Positions 6,562 through 14,705 of a stretch of 21,709 nt of DNA are shown here, piece after piece. A program made the position numbers and the translations under genes. The stretch spans positions 1 to 21,709 of the forward strand of contig CAKRRJ010000037.1 of assembly GCA_934394615.1 (NCBI GenBank), in the 5' to 3' direction. The notes under the pieces are model-generated. The model saw only the letters and a program-made list of their open reading frames with translations. It had not been told where the DNA came from and ran no database searches. Positions within the stretch are counted from its first letter, which is position 1. Each line of letters starts with the position of its first letter. Origin of the DNA: an uncultured Lachnospiraceae bacterium. Lineage in GTDB: Bacteria; Bacillota; Clostridia; Lachnospirales; Lachnospiraceae.

Positions 6562-9141
6562 TCATTCCCGGATCCTGTATTTTTCTCCGGTTTTATATTC
6601 TTTTACCTGCACGCGCGTTCCATCTGTGTTCCAGATCAGCGCTCCGCTCTCGGTTGTCTGCAGGATTTCGCTGCCGCACGCCCGAAGCCGTTCCAGTGTA
6701 TCCGGATGTGGGTGGCCATACCGGTTGTTTGCGCCGCAGGAAATTACCGTGTATTCCGGTTCCAGCCACTCCAGAAAAGCTTCGCTGCTGGAATACCCCG
6801 ATCCATGGTGCGCGGCCTTTAACAGCCGGAACGATTCCGGCGAAAACAGCCTGTCTTCGTTTTCCCCTGCAAGTTCCATCAACCCCTGCTCTCCCTCCGC
6901 GCTCATGTCGCCGGTAAGGAGCATGTGAAACACGCCGTAATCCAGCTGCAGCACCAGGGAATGCTCATTCCGGTCCGCGGCAGGAGGCAGCGCAGAGAAA
7001 GTATCCTGGTCCGGATACAGCACAGAAAGCTGAATTTTCGCTCCTCGCCTGCCAGCCTGTTCTTCCGCGCCTTCCAGCACATCTCCCCGGCTGCACCATG
7101 CTACCGTTCCGCCCTGAGCTTTGCAGAGCTCTGCAAGATTCTCATATGCGTCTTCTCCCCTTCCGGCCTCCGGCATTGCCAGACCGCGCACCCAGACCGC
7201 ATCTTCCTGCTCCAGCAGCCAGGTCAGGCCGCTGATATGGTCCCAGTCCGCATGGCTGACCACTGCAAGATCAATCTGGTGGATCCCCCGGCTTTTCAGA
7301 AACGGTTCCAGGCGGTATTTTCCAAGTTCCTTCTGGTCTGAACTTCCGCCATCCACCAGGATCACCCGGTCCCTGGTCCGGATACAGATCCCATCACCCT
7401 GTCCAGTGTCGAGCACCGCCACTTCCAGTCCATGTACCGCCGGAACCCGCAGAAACAAAAGCCCCGCAAGCAGTGCCGGAATCAGGATGATTTCTTTTCT
7501 CCACCGGCTCACAAACCAGAACAGCAGAATGAGAAACATGTAATAGAGCACGATCTGCCAGAGCTCCGGTCTTCCCCGCAGCATGCTGCTGCCAGGAAGC
7601 TTTCCGAACCACCTGCAGCAAAGCTCATACCAGGCAAGCACGGCACGGCCTGCTCCCATCAAAAACGTCCCAGCCTGCCGCCAGACGGCTCCGGCAAAAA
7701 GTCCTCCTGCCCCGCTCCCCACCACGATCCCAACAAACGGGACCACAAGCAGGTTCAAAAAAATCCCATAAAGCGGATAAGAAAAAAAATGCCACAGCAC
7801 GATGGGAAGGGAGACAAGCTGCATACAGATGGTAAGATACAGCGTCTGATCCCAGGCGGAAAATTTCTGCCCCGGCTCTGCTCCCGGATGTGTTCTCTGC
7901 GCCTCCGGATCCATTGCCTGGCATTCCCGCCGGATCCGGCACGCCTCCAGTTCTTTTGCCGCGCCAATCCCGCCGATCGCCGCAAACGAAAGCTGCACGC
8001 CTGCCTGGTCGATGCAGTACGGGCTGTTCCACAATAGAAACAAAGCCGACAGCCCCATGGCAGACAAAAGATCGTAGGTCCGCCCCAGATATGCCGCCAG
8101 AAACCCGCAGAGTGTCATGGTAAGCGCCCGAAGTACCGACGGGGAAGCTCCGGTCAGAAGACTGTACAGGACAAGCACAGTCCCTCCTGCCACTGCCGCA
8201 CTCCCATATCCGGCTCCTGCTTTTCGAAGCGCTCCGTAGGCTGCCACGCTGACAAGCGACAGATGCAGGCCGCTCACCGCCAGCAGATGCGCGATTCCGT
8301 TTTTCTGGTACAGGTCCCGGATTTCCTCCGGCAGGCCGCTCTTATCGCCAAGCAGCATAGCTGCAAACAGGCTCCCGTCTTCCTCCCCTGCCAGAATCCG
8401 CAGCCGCTCTAGCGCCCAGCCGTGAAGCCTCAAAATCCCGTTGAGGACGCAGGACACCACACGATTTCCAGCTGTTTTCCATACGCCTGGCCCCGCAGGT
8501 TCCCCGCTCTGCCCGGCAGCCGCTTCCTCTGTTTTTTCCTCGGATCCTGTGCTAAAACCTGCATCTACCGCATCCGCAAACACACGCCAGACCAGCTTTT
8601 CTCCCCGATAGTAAGCGGCATAATCAAACTCCCCGGGAACGGATGCCGGCTGAAACTGTGCAAAGCTGCCGCGCACCTGCACATTCTGCCCAATCCGGCA
8701 GGCAGCACCATCTTCCGGCTTTGCATAAACCTGCAGAAAGCGCAGCGTTCCCGCCCCGGTCTCCACCCGTTTCAAAACCAGAACCGTCCAGTTTTCTTTC
8801 TCGCTCACCGAACAGATTTCCCCGGCTGCCCAGTCATATCCCACATTCAGCGCAAGTTCCTGCTCCGCGCGCACGGTCCGCACCTCGCAGTACCCGCGCG
8901 CCATGCCCAGTATGACAAAAAAGGGCAGAAGACGTACTCCTACGCTCCTGCCCCAGCCAGAAAACAGACCGGCTGCCTGTTTGCGGCATGTCTGTTTCAG
9001 ACACTGCCTGCGTCTGTCAAACCAGATCACAGACAAAACAACGAGAATGGCTGCCACAAAAAGTGGTGCCAGTTCCATCACTGTGCCCTGATGCAGGATC
9101 ACGACCTCTCCAAGTACGAATCCCCCGGTCAAAAGCAGCAA
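6562..9141 (-). CDS. comEC: ComEC/Rec2 DNA uptake channel protein
   Basis: About 859 residues. Order: N-terminal membrane segments, a soluble OB-like domain (about 90-165), the competence domain with LLAVSGLHLSLVS and many transmembrane helices (about 245-570), and a C-terminal metallo-beta-lactamase-like domain (about 575-859) with VLDTGQGDG, SHADWDHISG (the HxDxDH metal motif), LLTGDMS and KAAHHGSGYSSSE. ComEC forms the inner membrane channel for single-stranded DNA in transformation; the lactamase-like part is thought to degrade the non-transported strand. The protein looks intact. The start is uncertain: TTG at 9141 is the first common start codon, but the only strong AGGAGG (9163-9168) is 21 bases from it and 9 bases from an in-frame ATC at 9151-9153. 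The AGGAGG lies inside the end of the upstream gerM-like gene, suggesting translational coupling. No other competence genes are in the window. Confidence 0.93.
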   Translation of the reverse strand: MLLLTGGFVLGEVVILHQGTVMELAPLFVAAILVVLSVIWFDRRRQCLKQTCRKQAAGLFSGWGRSVGVRLLPFFVILGMARGYCEVRTVRAEQELALNVGYDWAAGEICSVSEKENWTVLVLKRVETGAGTLRFLQVYAKPEDGAACRIGQNVQVRGSFAQFQPASVPGEFDYAAYYRGEKLVWRVFADAVDAGFSTGSEEKTEEAAAGQSGEPAGPGVWKTAGNRVVSCVLNGILRLHGWALERLRILAGEEDGSLFAAMLLGDKSGLPEEIRDLYQKNGIAHLLAVSGLHLSLVSVAAYGALRKAGAGYGSAAVAGGTVLVLYSLLTGASPSVLRALTMTLCGFLAAYLGRTYDLLSAMGLSALFLLWNSPYCIDQAGVQLSFAAIGGIGAAKELEACRIRRECQAMDPEAQRTHPGAEPGQKFSAWDQTLYLTICMQLVSLPIVLWHFFSYPLYGIFLNLLVVPFVGIVVGSGAGGLFAGAVWRQAGTFLMGAGRAVLAWYELCCRWFGKLPGSSMLRGRPELWQIVLYYMFLILLFWFVSRWRKEIILIPALLAGLLFLRVPAVHGLEVAVLDTGQGDGICIRTRDRVILVDGGSSDQKELGKYRLEPFLKSRGIHQIDLAVVSHADWDHISGLTWLLEQEDAVWVRGLAMPEAGRGEDAYENLAELCKAQGGTVAWCSRGDVLEGAEEQAGRRGAKIQLSVLYPDQDTFSALPPAADRNEHSLVLQLDYGVFHMLLTGDMSAEGEQGLMELAGENEDRLFSPESFRLLKAAHHGSGYSSSEAFLEWLEPEYTVISCGANNRYGHPHPDTLERLRACGSEILQTTESGALIWNTDGTRVQVKEYKTGEKYRIRE

Positions 9142-9158
9142 TGGGTGTCTGATAGTAT

Positions 9159-10103
9159 TCAGCCTCCTGTGTAATCGAGATTTCGCTCGAACAGAGTATT
9201 TAAAGAAATGGTCTCCCGGAAGGTCACTTCCTGCGAGCCGTTCACCGTGATCTGCACACGGCTGACATTCGACAGCTCTGACAGGGAATTGACGATGGAA
9301 TAGATCGGGATGTAATCCTTCACCTCCAGGGAATTGTTTAGAAACGCCGCGTCAAAATTGACATAGCAGACATTTTCATTGACGGAAACATTCAGGATCT
9401 TAATGTCGGAGTTTAACGTCGGCATCAGCCCCGGAACGTCCGGTCCACTGATGAGTTCCTCCAGAATGACCCGCTCCACCGAAGTGTTCACATTGTGCAT
9501 GACACTGCGTTTTTCCGGATAAAGCATGGTTCCGTCCGCATTTGTAAAATAAAGCGTCAGCTCTGTGCGTTCATACGCGTTGACATCGGTGATGCTGTCC
9601 ACAAAATCCGCAGCACTGATCGGGCCCGCCGGCATGCCGCTGCTGTCCATGAGCGGCTGGTCGCCGGAATAAATGCTGATGTACTCGATGCCCGGCACCT
9701 GGGTCAGCGTCCGCGCCAGCGCAGCACGGCAGAGAATCTCCTGGCAGTTGTTCATGCTGGTGTAGTTGTTGTCAAAAAACAGATACAGCACGGTATCATC
9801 CTGCCGAAAGCCCTGATAGACCACCTTATCAGAAAGCACCGGCTGTGCCTCCAGATCCGCCGGAACATGGAGCAGGCCGTCCATGAGTTCTCCGATCAGT
9901 TCCTGCGTATCGGTTGTTTTCGTACGGTACGCCCTGGAGATCAGCTTGTTCACCGCCTGGTTCATATAGTAAATCTGGTACTCCGATTCCCCTTCTTCCA
10001 GCGGAACTTCCTTCTTTTTGCATCCAGCCAGCAAAAGTACTGCCAGCAAAAGTACCAGAACGGGCAGAAGATACGTTCTGCTTTTTTTCTGTAATAAGTT
10101 CAT
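9159..10103 (-). CDS. GerMN-domain lipoprotein
   Basis: A 314 residue exported lipoprotein: basic N-terminus, hydrophobic core (about 10-25) and lipobox LLAG-C28, then KKKE. Two related domains follow (about 45-165 and 180-305), each with a strand-rich GerMN pattern; the second includes SVERVILEELISGP, ILNVSVNENVCYVNFDAAF and VQITVNGSQEV. In Bacillus GerM is needed for sporulation and germination; similar domains occur in LpqB-type lipoproteins paired with sensor kinases. It begins 12 bases after the kinase stop, with AGGAGGAAACC before the ATG, which fits the kinase-lipoprotein pairing. Role in spores or in tuning the kinase is inference. Confidence 0.88.
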   Translation of the reverse strand: MNLLQKKSRTYLLPVLVLLLAVLLLAGCKKKEVPLEEGESEYQIYYMNQAVNKLISRAYRTKTTDTQELIGELMDGLLHVPADLEAQPVLSDKVVYQGFRQDDTVLYLFFDNNYTSMNNCQEILCRAALARTLTQVPGIEYISIYSGDQPLMDSSGMPAGPISAADFVDSITDVNAYERTELTLYFTNADGTMLYPEKRSVMHNVNTSVERVILEELISGPDVPGLMPTLNSDIKILNVSVNENVCYVNFDAAFLNNSLEVKDYIPIYSIVNSLSELSNVSRVQITVNGSQEVTFRETISLNTLFERNLDYTGG

Positions 10104-10115
10104 GGTTTCCTCCTG

Positions 10116-11567
10116 CTATGCAATGTAGTTTAACGGAATCCGAAGCGTAAACGTGCTGCCCTCGCCCTCTTTGCTGTTCAGCTTAATGGCTCCCTTATGC
10201 ATCAGCACCACATTCCGAGTGATGGCAAGGCCAAGGCCGCTTCCTCCGGTCTCCCGGGAACGCGCTTTGTCCACCCGGTAGAAACGCTCAAAAATACGGT
10301 CCTGCACATCCTCCGGAATGCCAATGCCAGAATCCTGCACCTTCAGATAGAAAAACTTGTGGTCGGCGTCGAGTGTTACCCGCACCCATCCTTCTTCCAT
10401 ATTATACTTGATGGCATTCTCCACCAGGTTCGTGATGGCAAGCGACAGCTTCATCTCGTCTACATCTGCCGTTACCTCGCGGATGCTCTCAAAGATGAGC
10501 TCCACCTTTCTGCGGTTCGCGATCGGACGGAGGCGCTTTAAGATCTGCTCCACCAGCGTGTTTAAGTTCACCTGGGTGATGTTTAACTCTGCCTCGGATT
10601 TATCCATCTTTACAAGCGACAGCAGGTCATCGATGATCTTGCTCTCGCGGTCGATCTCATTGGAGATGTCTTCCATAAACTCCCGGTAAAGCTCCACCGG
10701 CACTTCGCCCATTCCCATAAGGGAGTCCGCCAGTACGCGGATGGACGTGATCGGTGTTTTGAGTTCATGCGACACGTTCGATACAAACTCCTGCCTGGAC
10801 TGGTCTACCTCCTGAAGCTTTGTGATGGTCTGTGCCACGGAATTGGAGATATCCCGGGTCTCCCGGTACGCCTCCGAGCTGATATCCGTATTCAGTGCTC
10901 CCTGCTCCACATGATGAAGCTTCACCTGGAACTCCTTAAACGGGCGCACCATCATGGCCGCGGCAAGCACTGCAGCGAGAATGAGCACCAGAAGCAGGAT
11001 GATCTGAAACAGCATGAGCCGGTCGCCCACCGCGTCGGTAAGACGCACCATGGCCTCGGTGGATGCCGTCATGACCAGCACACCTTCCACCCGCTTATCC
11101 TGCGACACGCTGTAGATTGGTATCGCCTGCGCAAAATAATGCTTTTCCCGGTTGTAGCGGCTCACTGTCTCGCCCTGAAAACTGCGGATGACCGTGTCCG
11201 CGATGTGCATGCGGTTCTCCGCGATGTGAAACGTATCCTGCACAATGCAGAAGTCCTGGTTCACCACCACGATCCGTCCATTGTATACATCCGCGATCGT
11301 CTCGATCTCACTGTTTAAGCTGGTTCTGTCCTCGCCGCTTAAATAGCCCGTGCGGGCAATCTTGCTGCTTAAGATCTGGCACTGGTTCTGCACTTCCACC
11401 ATACGCTCATCGATCTGGGTCTGGTTGACCGAGCTTAAAATGGTCTGCGTACAGAGGATCATGGGAATCACGCCAAAGAACACCAGGCACAGCGTGATCG
11501 GAACCTTTAAACTCACCACACGCTTTTTGAGCCATGGGATCTGCAGTTTTTTCATTTTATAAGCCAT
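10116..11567 (-). CDS. Membrane sensor histidine kinase (HAMP, HisKA, HATPase)
   Basis: About 483 residues from the ATG at 11567. Order: TM1 (about 20-42), an extracytoplasmic sensor domain (about 43-183), TM2 (about 184-207), HAMP (about 208-258), HisKA with VSHELKTPITSIRVLAD (phosphorylated H267) and an HATPase domain with LAITNLVENAIKYN (N box), DSGIGIP (G1), FYRVD (F box) and GGSGLGLAI (G2). All kinase boxes are intact. The start overlaps the degV stop by 11 bases (ATG GCT TAT AAA ATG), implying translational coupling; a second ATG 12 bases later (11555) is an alternative. The ribosome sites of both are weak. No response regulator lies next to it, which is unusual for this type. GerMN lipoprotein and comEC follow on the same strand. 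Confidence 0.92.
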   Translation of the reverse strand: MAYKMKKLQIPWLKKRVVSLKVPITLCLVFFGVIPMILCTQTILSSVNQTQIDERMVEVQNQCQILSSKIARTGYLSGEDRTSLNSEIETIADVYNGRIVVVNQDFCIVQDTFHIAENRMHIADTVIRSFQGETVSRYNREKHYFAQAIPIYSVSQDKRVEGVLVMTASTEAMVRLTDAVGDRLMLFQIILLLVLILAAVLAAAMMVRPFKEFQVKLHHVEQGALNTDISSEAYRETRDISNSVAQTITKLQEVDQSRQEFVSNVSHELKTPITSIRVLADSLMGMGEVPVELYREFMEDISNEIDRESKIIDDLLSLVKMDKSEAELNITQVNLNTLVEQILKRLRPIANRRKVELIFESIREVTADVDEMKLSLAITNLVENAIKYNMEEGWVRVTLDADHKFFYLKVQDSGIGIPEDVQDRIFERFYRVDKARSRETGGSGLGLAITRNVVLMHKGAIKLNSKEGEGSTFTLRIPLNYIA

Positions 11568-12453
11568 AGCGTTTCCGTTCTGCCTCGATGTCGAGCTTTT
11601 TGGACATTGCCACAGCCAGGGAACCCGGTCCGATGTGGCAGGCAATGCTTAAGGACAGCGGTGCCATATAGACCGTTCCTGCCTGCGGATAGTGCTCCTC
11701 AATTTCCTGCACGAACTCCTTTGCCATCTCCTCATTCTGGGTATGTGCCACAAACAGCCAGGTATTTTTTGCGTCCGCGTCCGCAAAACGCTCCTTTAAA
11801 TCTTTCTCTGCGGCTGCCAGCATAGTCGTGCGCGCCTGCTTCATGGTGCGGACTTTGGAGAAAGAATCCAGTTTTTCGCCCTGGATCTGTAAAACCGGCT
11901 TGATGCGCAGCAGTGTGCCGAGCGCAGCGGCAGCCGGGGTAATGCGTCCGCCCTTTTTTAAGAACTTTAAAGTATCCACGGTAATGTAAATGCTGGACTC
12001 CATCTTCACGCGCTCCAGGATCTCGCAGATCTGCTCTCCGTTAAAACCGGCCTCTGCCAGCTCCTTTGCGTCCAGTGCGGACTGGCGCTGGGTCACGGAA
12101 ATGCGCTGGTTATTGACCACAAAAACTTTTCCCTCATAGTCATCTGCAAGCATGCGGGCTGTCTGACAGGAACCGCTCAGTCCACTGGACATTGGGATGT
12201 GCACGATCTGGTCGTAGCCATCTGCCAGAAGTTTATCCCAGAGATCAGTGACATCCTGCGGGGACGGCTGGGAGGTGGTAATATCCGCATCCTCCGCCTG
12301 GTGCTTATAAAACTCTTCCTGAGTCAGGTTGATATCTTCCTCAAAGGTCTCCTCATTGATCATAAACGGCATCGGAAGCACATGGATGCCCAGCTCACCT
12401 GCCTGTGCCTGGGTAATTCCGCTGTTGCTGTCCGTAACGATTGCGATTTTCAT
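11557..12453 (-). CDS. DegV family fatty acid-binding protein
   Basis: The 298 residue protein opens MKIAIVTDSNSGI, typical of DegV, and has the TTSQPSP loop, a MSSGLSGSCQ motif that contacts the carboxylate of the bound lipid, and RITPAAAALGTLLRIKPVLQ. DegV proteins (FakB type) bind fatty acids and in many Firmicutes hand them to the FakA kinase, but no fakA is visible here. The ATG at 12453 has AAGGAGAA upstream; an earlier in-frame ATG (12561) adds an untypical tail. A weak hairpin (CCGGT/ACCGG) sits in the leader near 12480-12496. A possible -10 TAGAAT lies near 12518 without a convincing -35. The gene overlaps the kinase gene at its 3' end. Confidence 0.92.
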   Translation of the reverse strand: MKIAIVTDSNSGITQAQAGELGIHVLPMPFMINEETFEEDINLTQEEFYKHQAEDADITTSQPSPQDVTDLWDKLLADGYDQIVHIPMSSGLSGSCQTARMLADDYEGKVFVVNNQRISVTQRQSALDAKELAEAGFNGEQICEILERVKMESSIYITVDTLKFLKKGGRITPAAAALGTLLRIKPVLQIQGEKLDSFSKVRTMKQARTTMLAAAEKDLKERFADADAKNTWLFVAHTQNEEMAKEFVQEIEEHYPQAGTVYMAPLSLSIACHIGPGSLAVAMSKKLDIEAERKRYGL

Positions 12454-12617
12454 GTTATTCTCCTTCCACGGGGTATCTGATCCGGTTTGTACCGGTTTCT
12501 TTTCAAATATGTAGTAACATTCTATCTCATTTTGGGTGGAAAGGGAAGTGCTATTTTTCATAGAAAAAACCGATGAAACCGATTAAAAAAGAAACTGCCC
12601 GGAATGAAAATACGGGA

Positions 12618-12646
12618 TTGGAAAATGAAACTGCTTATGCTAAAAT
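12618..12646 (+). promoter_or_regulatory. Promoter of the nhaC-type gene
   Basis: Plus strand TTGGAA (12618-12623), 17 base spacer, TAAAAT (12641-12646), with TGC directly before the -10 (extended -10). The start of the transcript would be about 25 bases before the ATG, leaving just room for the AAAGGAG ribosome site. Confidence 0.75.
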
Positions 12647-12675
12647 ACCTGTAATTTATACAAAGGAGTGTTTTT

Positions 12676-13974
12676 ATGGAAACTATTACCCTGGGACTTT
12701 TTTCCCTCATTCTGGTAGTCTGCCTTTTTTTAAGGCTCCCTACCCTGTACGCCCTCTTTGCCGGGCTCATCCTCTTTTGCGCCTATGCCTTTAAAAAAGG
12801 AAATTCTCCAAAAAAGATTGCTTCGATGCTCTGCACCGGTGTCCTCACTGCCAAAAACATCCTGATTGTATTTATGCTGATTGGCATGATGACTGCCCTC
12901 TGGCGAGCCTGCGGCACCATTCCTTACATTATCTGTCATGCGGCAAAGCTGCTGCGCCCAGAGGTCATCCTGTTAGTTTCCTTCCTTTTAAACTGCGGGA
13001 TTTCCGTGCTGACCGGAACTTCCTTCGGCACCTCTGCCACCATCGGCGTCATCTGCATGAGCATGGGAATTTCCGCCGGGGCAAACCCGCTGCTTTTAGG
13101 CGGTGCCATTCTCTCCGGTGCATTTTTCGGAGACCGGTGTTCTCCCTTTTCCACCAGCGCACTCTTAGTCAGTGAACTGACGAAAACCAGCATCTTCGAT
13201 AACATCAAAAACATGATAAAATCCGCATGGCTGCCATTTCTTCTTACCTGCGTGCTCTACGGTGTCCTGGGCTTTCAGCTGCACGGTCAGACTGCCCAGA
13301 CTGACTTAACCGAATTATTTGGGCGGGAAGTAACCCTTCATCCGGCAGCACTTTTACCGGCCATTGTGATTTTCGCGCTTGCGCTGATGCGGATTCCGGT
13401 GAAATATGCTATGCTGGCCAGTATCATGACCGCACTAGGCGTTGGATTTGCGGTCCAGCACTTCTCCCTGGCCGAACTGCCCGGCCTGCTCTTAACCGGT
13501 TACCATGCTGCAGACCCGGAAGCCGCAGCGTTCTTAGACGGAGGCGGCGTCCGCTCCATGGTGAAAGTTGCCGCCATCGTGTGCATTTCCTCATCCTACG
13601 CGGGAATCTTCCAGGGAACCGGACTGTTAAACGGCCTGAAAGCCGGACTGTTGAAACTTGGACAACACATCACACCGTTTGGCGCTATCCTGCTGGCTTC
13701 TGTCGGCACCTCCATGATTGCCTGCAACCAGACACTTTCCATCATGCTGACTGACCAGCTTGGCAGCGAACTGGAACCGGATGGCAGCCGCATGGCACTG
13801 GATCTGGAAAATTCTGCTGTGCTCGTGGCTCCGATGATTCCCTGGTCCATTGCAGGCGCTGTGCCGCTCGCAACCATCGGTGCCCCGCTCACCAGCATCT
13901 TCGCGGCATTTTTCCTGTATCTGGTACCGGTGTGCTATCTGCTGGCACAGATACCGGCTTTCCGGAGACTCTGA
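12676..13974 (+). CDS. Na+/H+ antiporter, NhaC family
   Basis: A 432 residue integral membrane protein with about eleven hydrophobic segments. The NhaC/ion-transporter signature region is GTSFGTSATIGVICMSMG (about 114-131), followed by GGAILSGAFFGDRCSPFSTSALLVSE (about 142-167), and late in the protein DLENSAVLVAPMIPWSI. NhaC proteins exchange Na+ (in some cases with malate and lactate) for protons across the cytoplasmic membrane; the exact substrate cannot be fixed. The ATG at 12676 has AAAGGAG upstream. It is a single-gene unit with its own promoter and a terminator directly after the stop. Confidence 0.9.
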   Translation: METITLGLFSLILVVCLFLRLPTLYALFAGLILFCAYAFKKGNSPKKIASMLCTGVLTAKNILIVFMLIGMMTALWRACGTIPYIICHAAKLLRPEVILLVSFLLNCGISVLTGTSFGTSATIGVICMSMGISAGANPLLLGGAILSGAFFGDRCSPFSTSALLVSELTKTSIFDNIKNMIKSAWLPFLLTCVLYGVLGFQLHGQTAQTDLTELFGREVTLHPAALLPAIVIFALALMRIPVKYAMLASIMTALGVGFAVQHFSLAELPGLLLTGYHAADPEAAAFLDGGGVRSMVKVAAIVCISSSYAGIFQGTGLLNGLKAGLLKLGQHITPFGAILLASVGTSMIACNQTLSIMLTDQLGSELEPDGSRMALDLENSAVLVAPMIPWSIAGAVPLATIGAPLTSIFAAFFLYLVPVCYLLAQIPAFRRL

Positions 13975-13980
13975 ATCATA

Positions 13981-14037
13981 AAAACGTCAGAAAGACCCGC
14001 TTCTATAACCTGGAGCGATTCGTCTTTCTGGCGTTTT
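13981..14037. terminator. Bidirectional intrinsic terminator between nhaC-type gene and DUF1847 gene
   Basis: Arms AAAACGTCAGAAAGAC (13981-13996) and GTCTTTCTGGCGTTTT (14022-14037) pair over 16 bases with one G-T wobble; the loop holds a small inner stem CGCT/AGCG. The outer A and T tracts give a T-run on either strand, so it can end the plus strand nhaC transcript and the minus strand transporter operon. Confidence 0.85.
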
Positions 14038-14045
14038 CGTTATCT

Positions 14046-14705
14046 TCATTCGATTTTTATGATTGGCTTTTCCAGCAGTCTCTTATAGTATGCCCACGCC
14101 TGATACAGTGCCTGCACCGGGTTGTTCCCCAGTACCCGGTCCTTTACCACCAGCACGGTAGACAGCCCATTCGCGTATTTGAGGAACAGACTGTCGTGGC
14201 CGCAGCACAGGCCCATAACAATATTCAGATCGACCTTTTCCTTATTTAAAAGCTTTGCCTGAAGGATCGGGTTGCACATCACATTTCCGGTCACACAGGT
14301 ATATTCTGGTTTTACGCCGATATCGGTCTTTAACATGGAGCCCGTCTTGCATGCCGCGCTGTAAACCTCAAATCCGTTGAGCCGGAGAATCTTTGCCAGA
14401 ATGCGGCTTTCCTCCAGAAGGCCGATACAGGTGGCAATGCCAAGCTTTTTCGCCCCGATCCGGTGCGCAAACTCTATCGTCTCCTCCAAACGGGTATACT
14501 TTCCATAAAATCCGCCCTCGACTTCCGCTGAGGCAATGGCCACTTTCCGGTTTACCCGGTTCTCATACAGCTTCGCGATCTCCTGAAGTTCTTCTTCCGT
14601 CAGCGCCGCTGTCGCGCAGAATTCCGGGTAATCCCCATTGTGTTTTTTGCAGCCGCATTTTCCGCAATCCACGCAGCTGAATCCTGTCTTTTTCTGTTCA
14701 CTCAT
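14046..14705 (-). CDS. DUF1847 family cysteine-rich protein
   Basis: A 219 residue cytoplasmic protein. The N-terminus has C11-x2-C14-x2-C17-x-C19 and C30, a likely metal or iron-sulfur site, and the body has ATCIGLLEESRIL, CKTGSM, CNPILQAKLLN and MGLCCGHDSLFLKYA, the pattern of DUF1847. The function of the family is not known to me. Start and stop overlap the C-S lyase gene in an ATGA (14702-14705), with GAGGAG eight bases before, so the two are translationally coupled. A role tied to sulfide or metal handling is inference from the context only. It is the last gene of the operon. Confidence 0.9.
   Translation of the reverse strand: MSEQKKTGFSCVDCGKCGCKKHNGDYPEFCATAALTEEELQEIAKLYENRVNRKVAIASAEVEGGFYGKYTRLEETIEFAHRIGAKKLGIATCIGLLEESRILAKILRLNGFEVYSAACKTGSMLKTDIGVKPEYTCVTGNVMCNPILQAKLLNKEKVDLNIVMGLCCGHDSLFLKYANGLSTVLVVKDRVLGNNPVQALYQAWAYYKRLLEKPIIKIE

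Noticed and set aside
10021..10062. Direct repeat GCCAGCAAAAGTAC in the GerMN gene
   Set aside because: It encodes the Leu/Ala-rich signal peptide (VLLLAVLLLAG) and is explained by codon repetition.
12480..12525. Promoter of degV
   Set aside because: TAGAAT near 12518 has no acceptable -35 at 16-18 bases; too weak to list.
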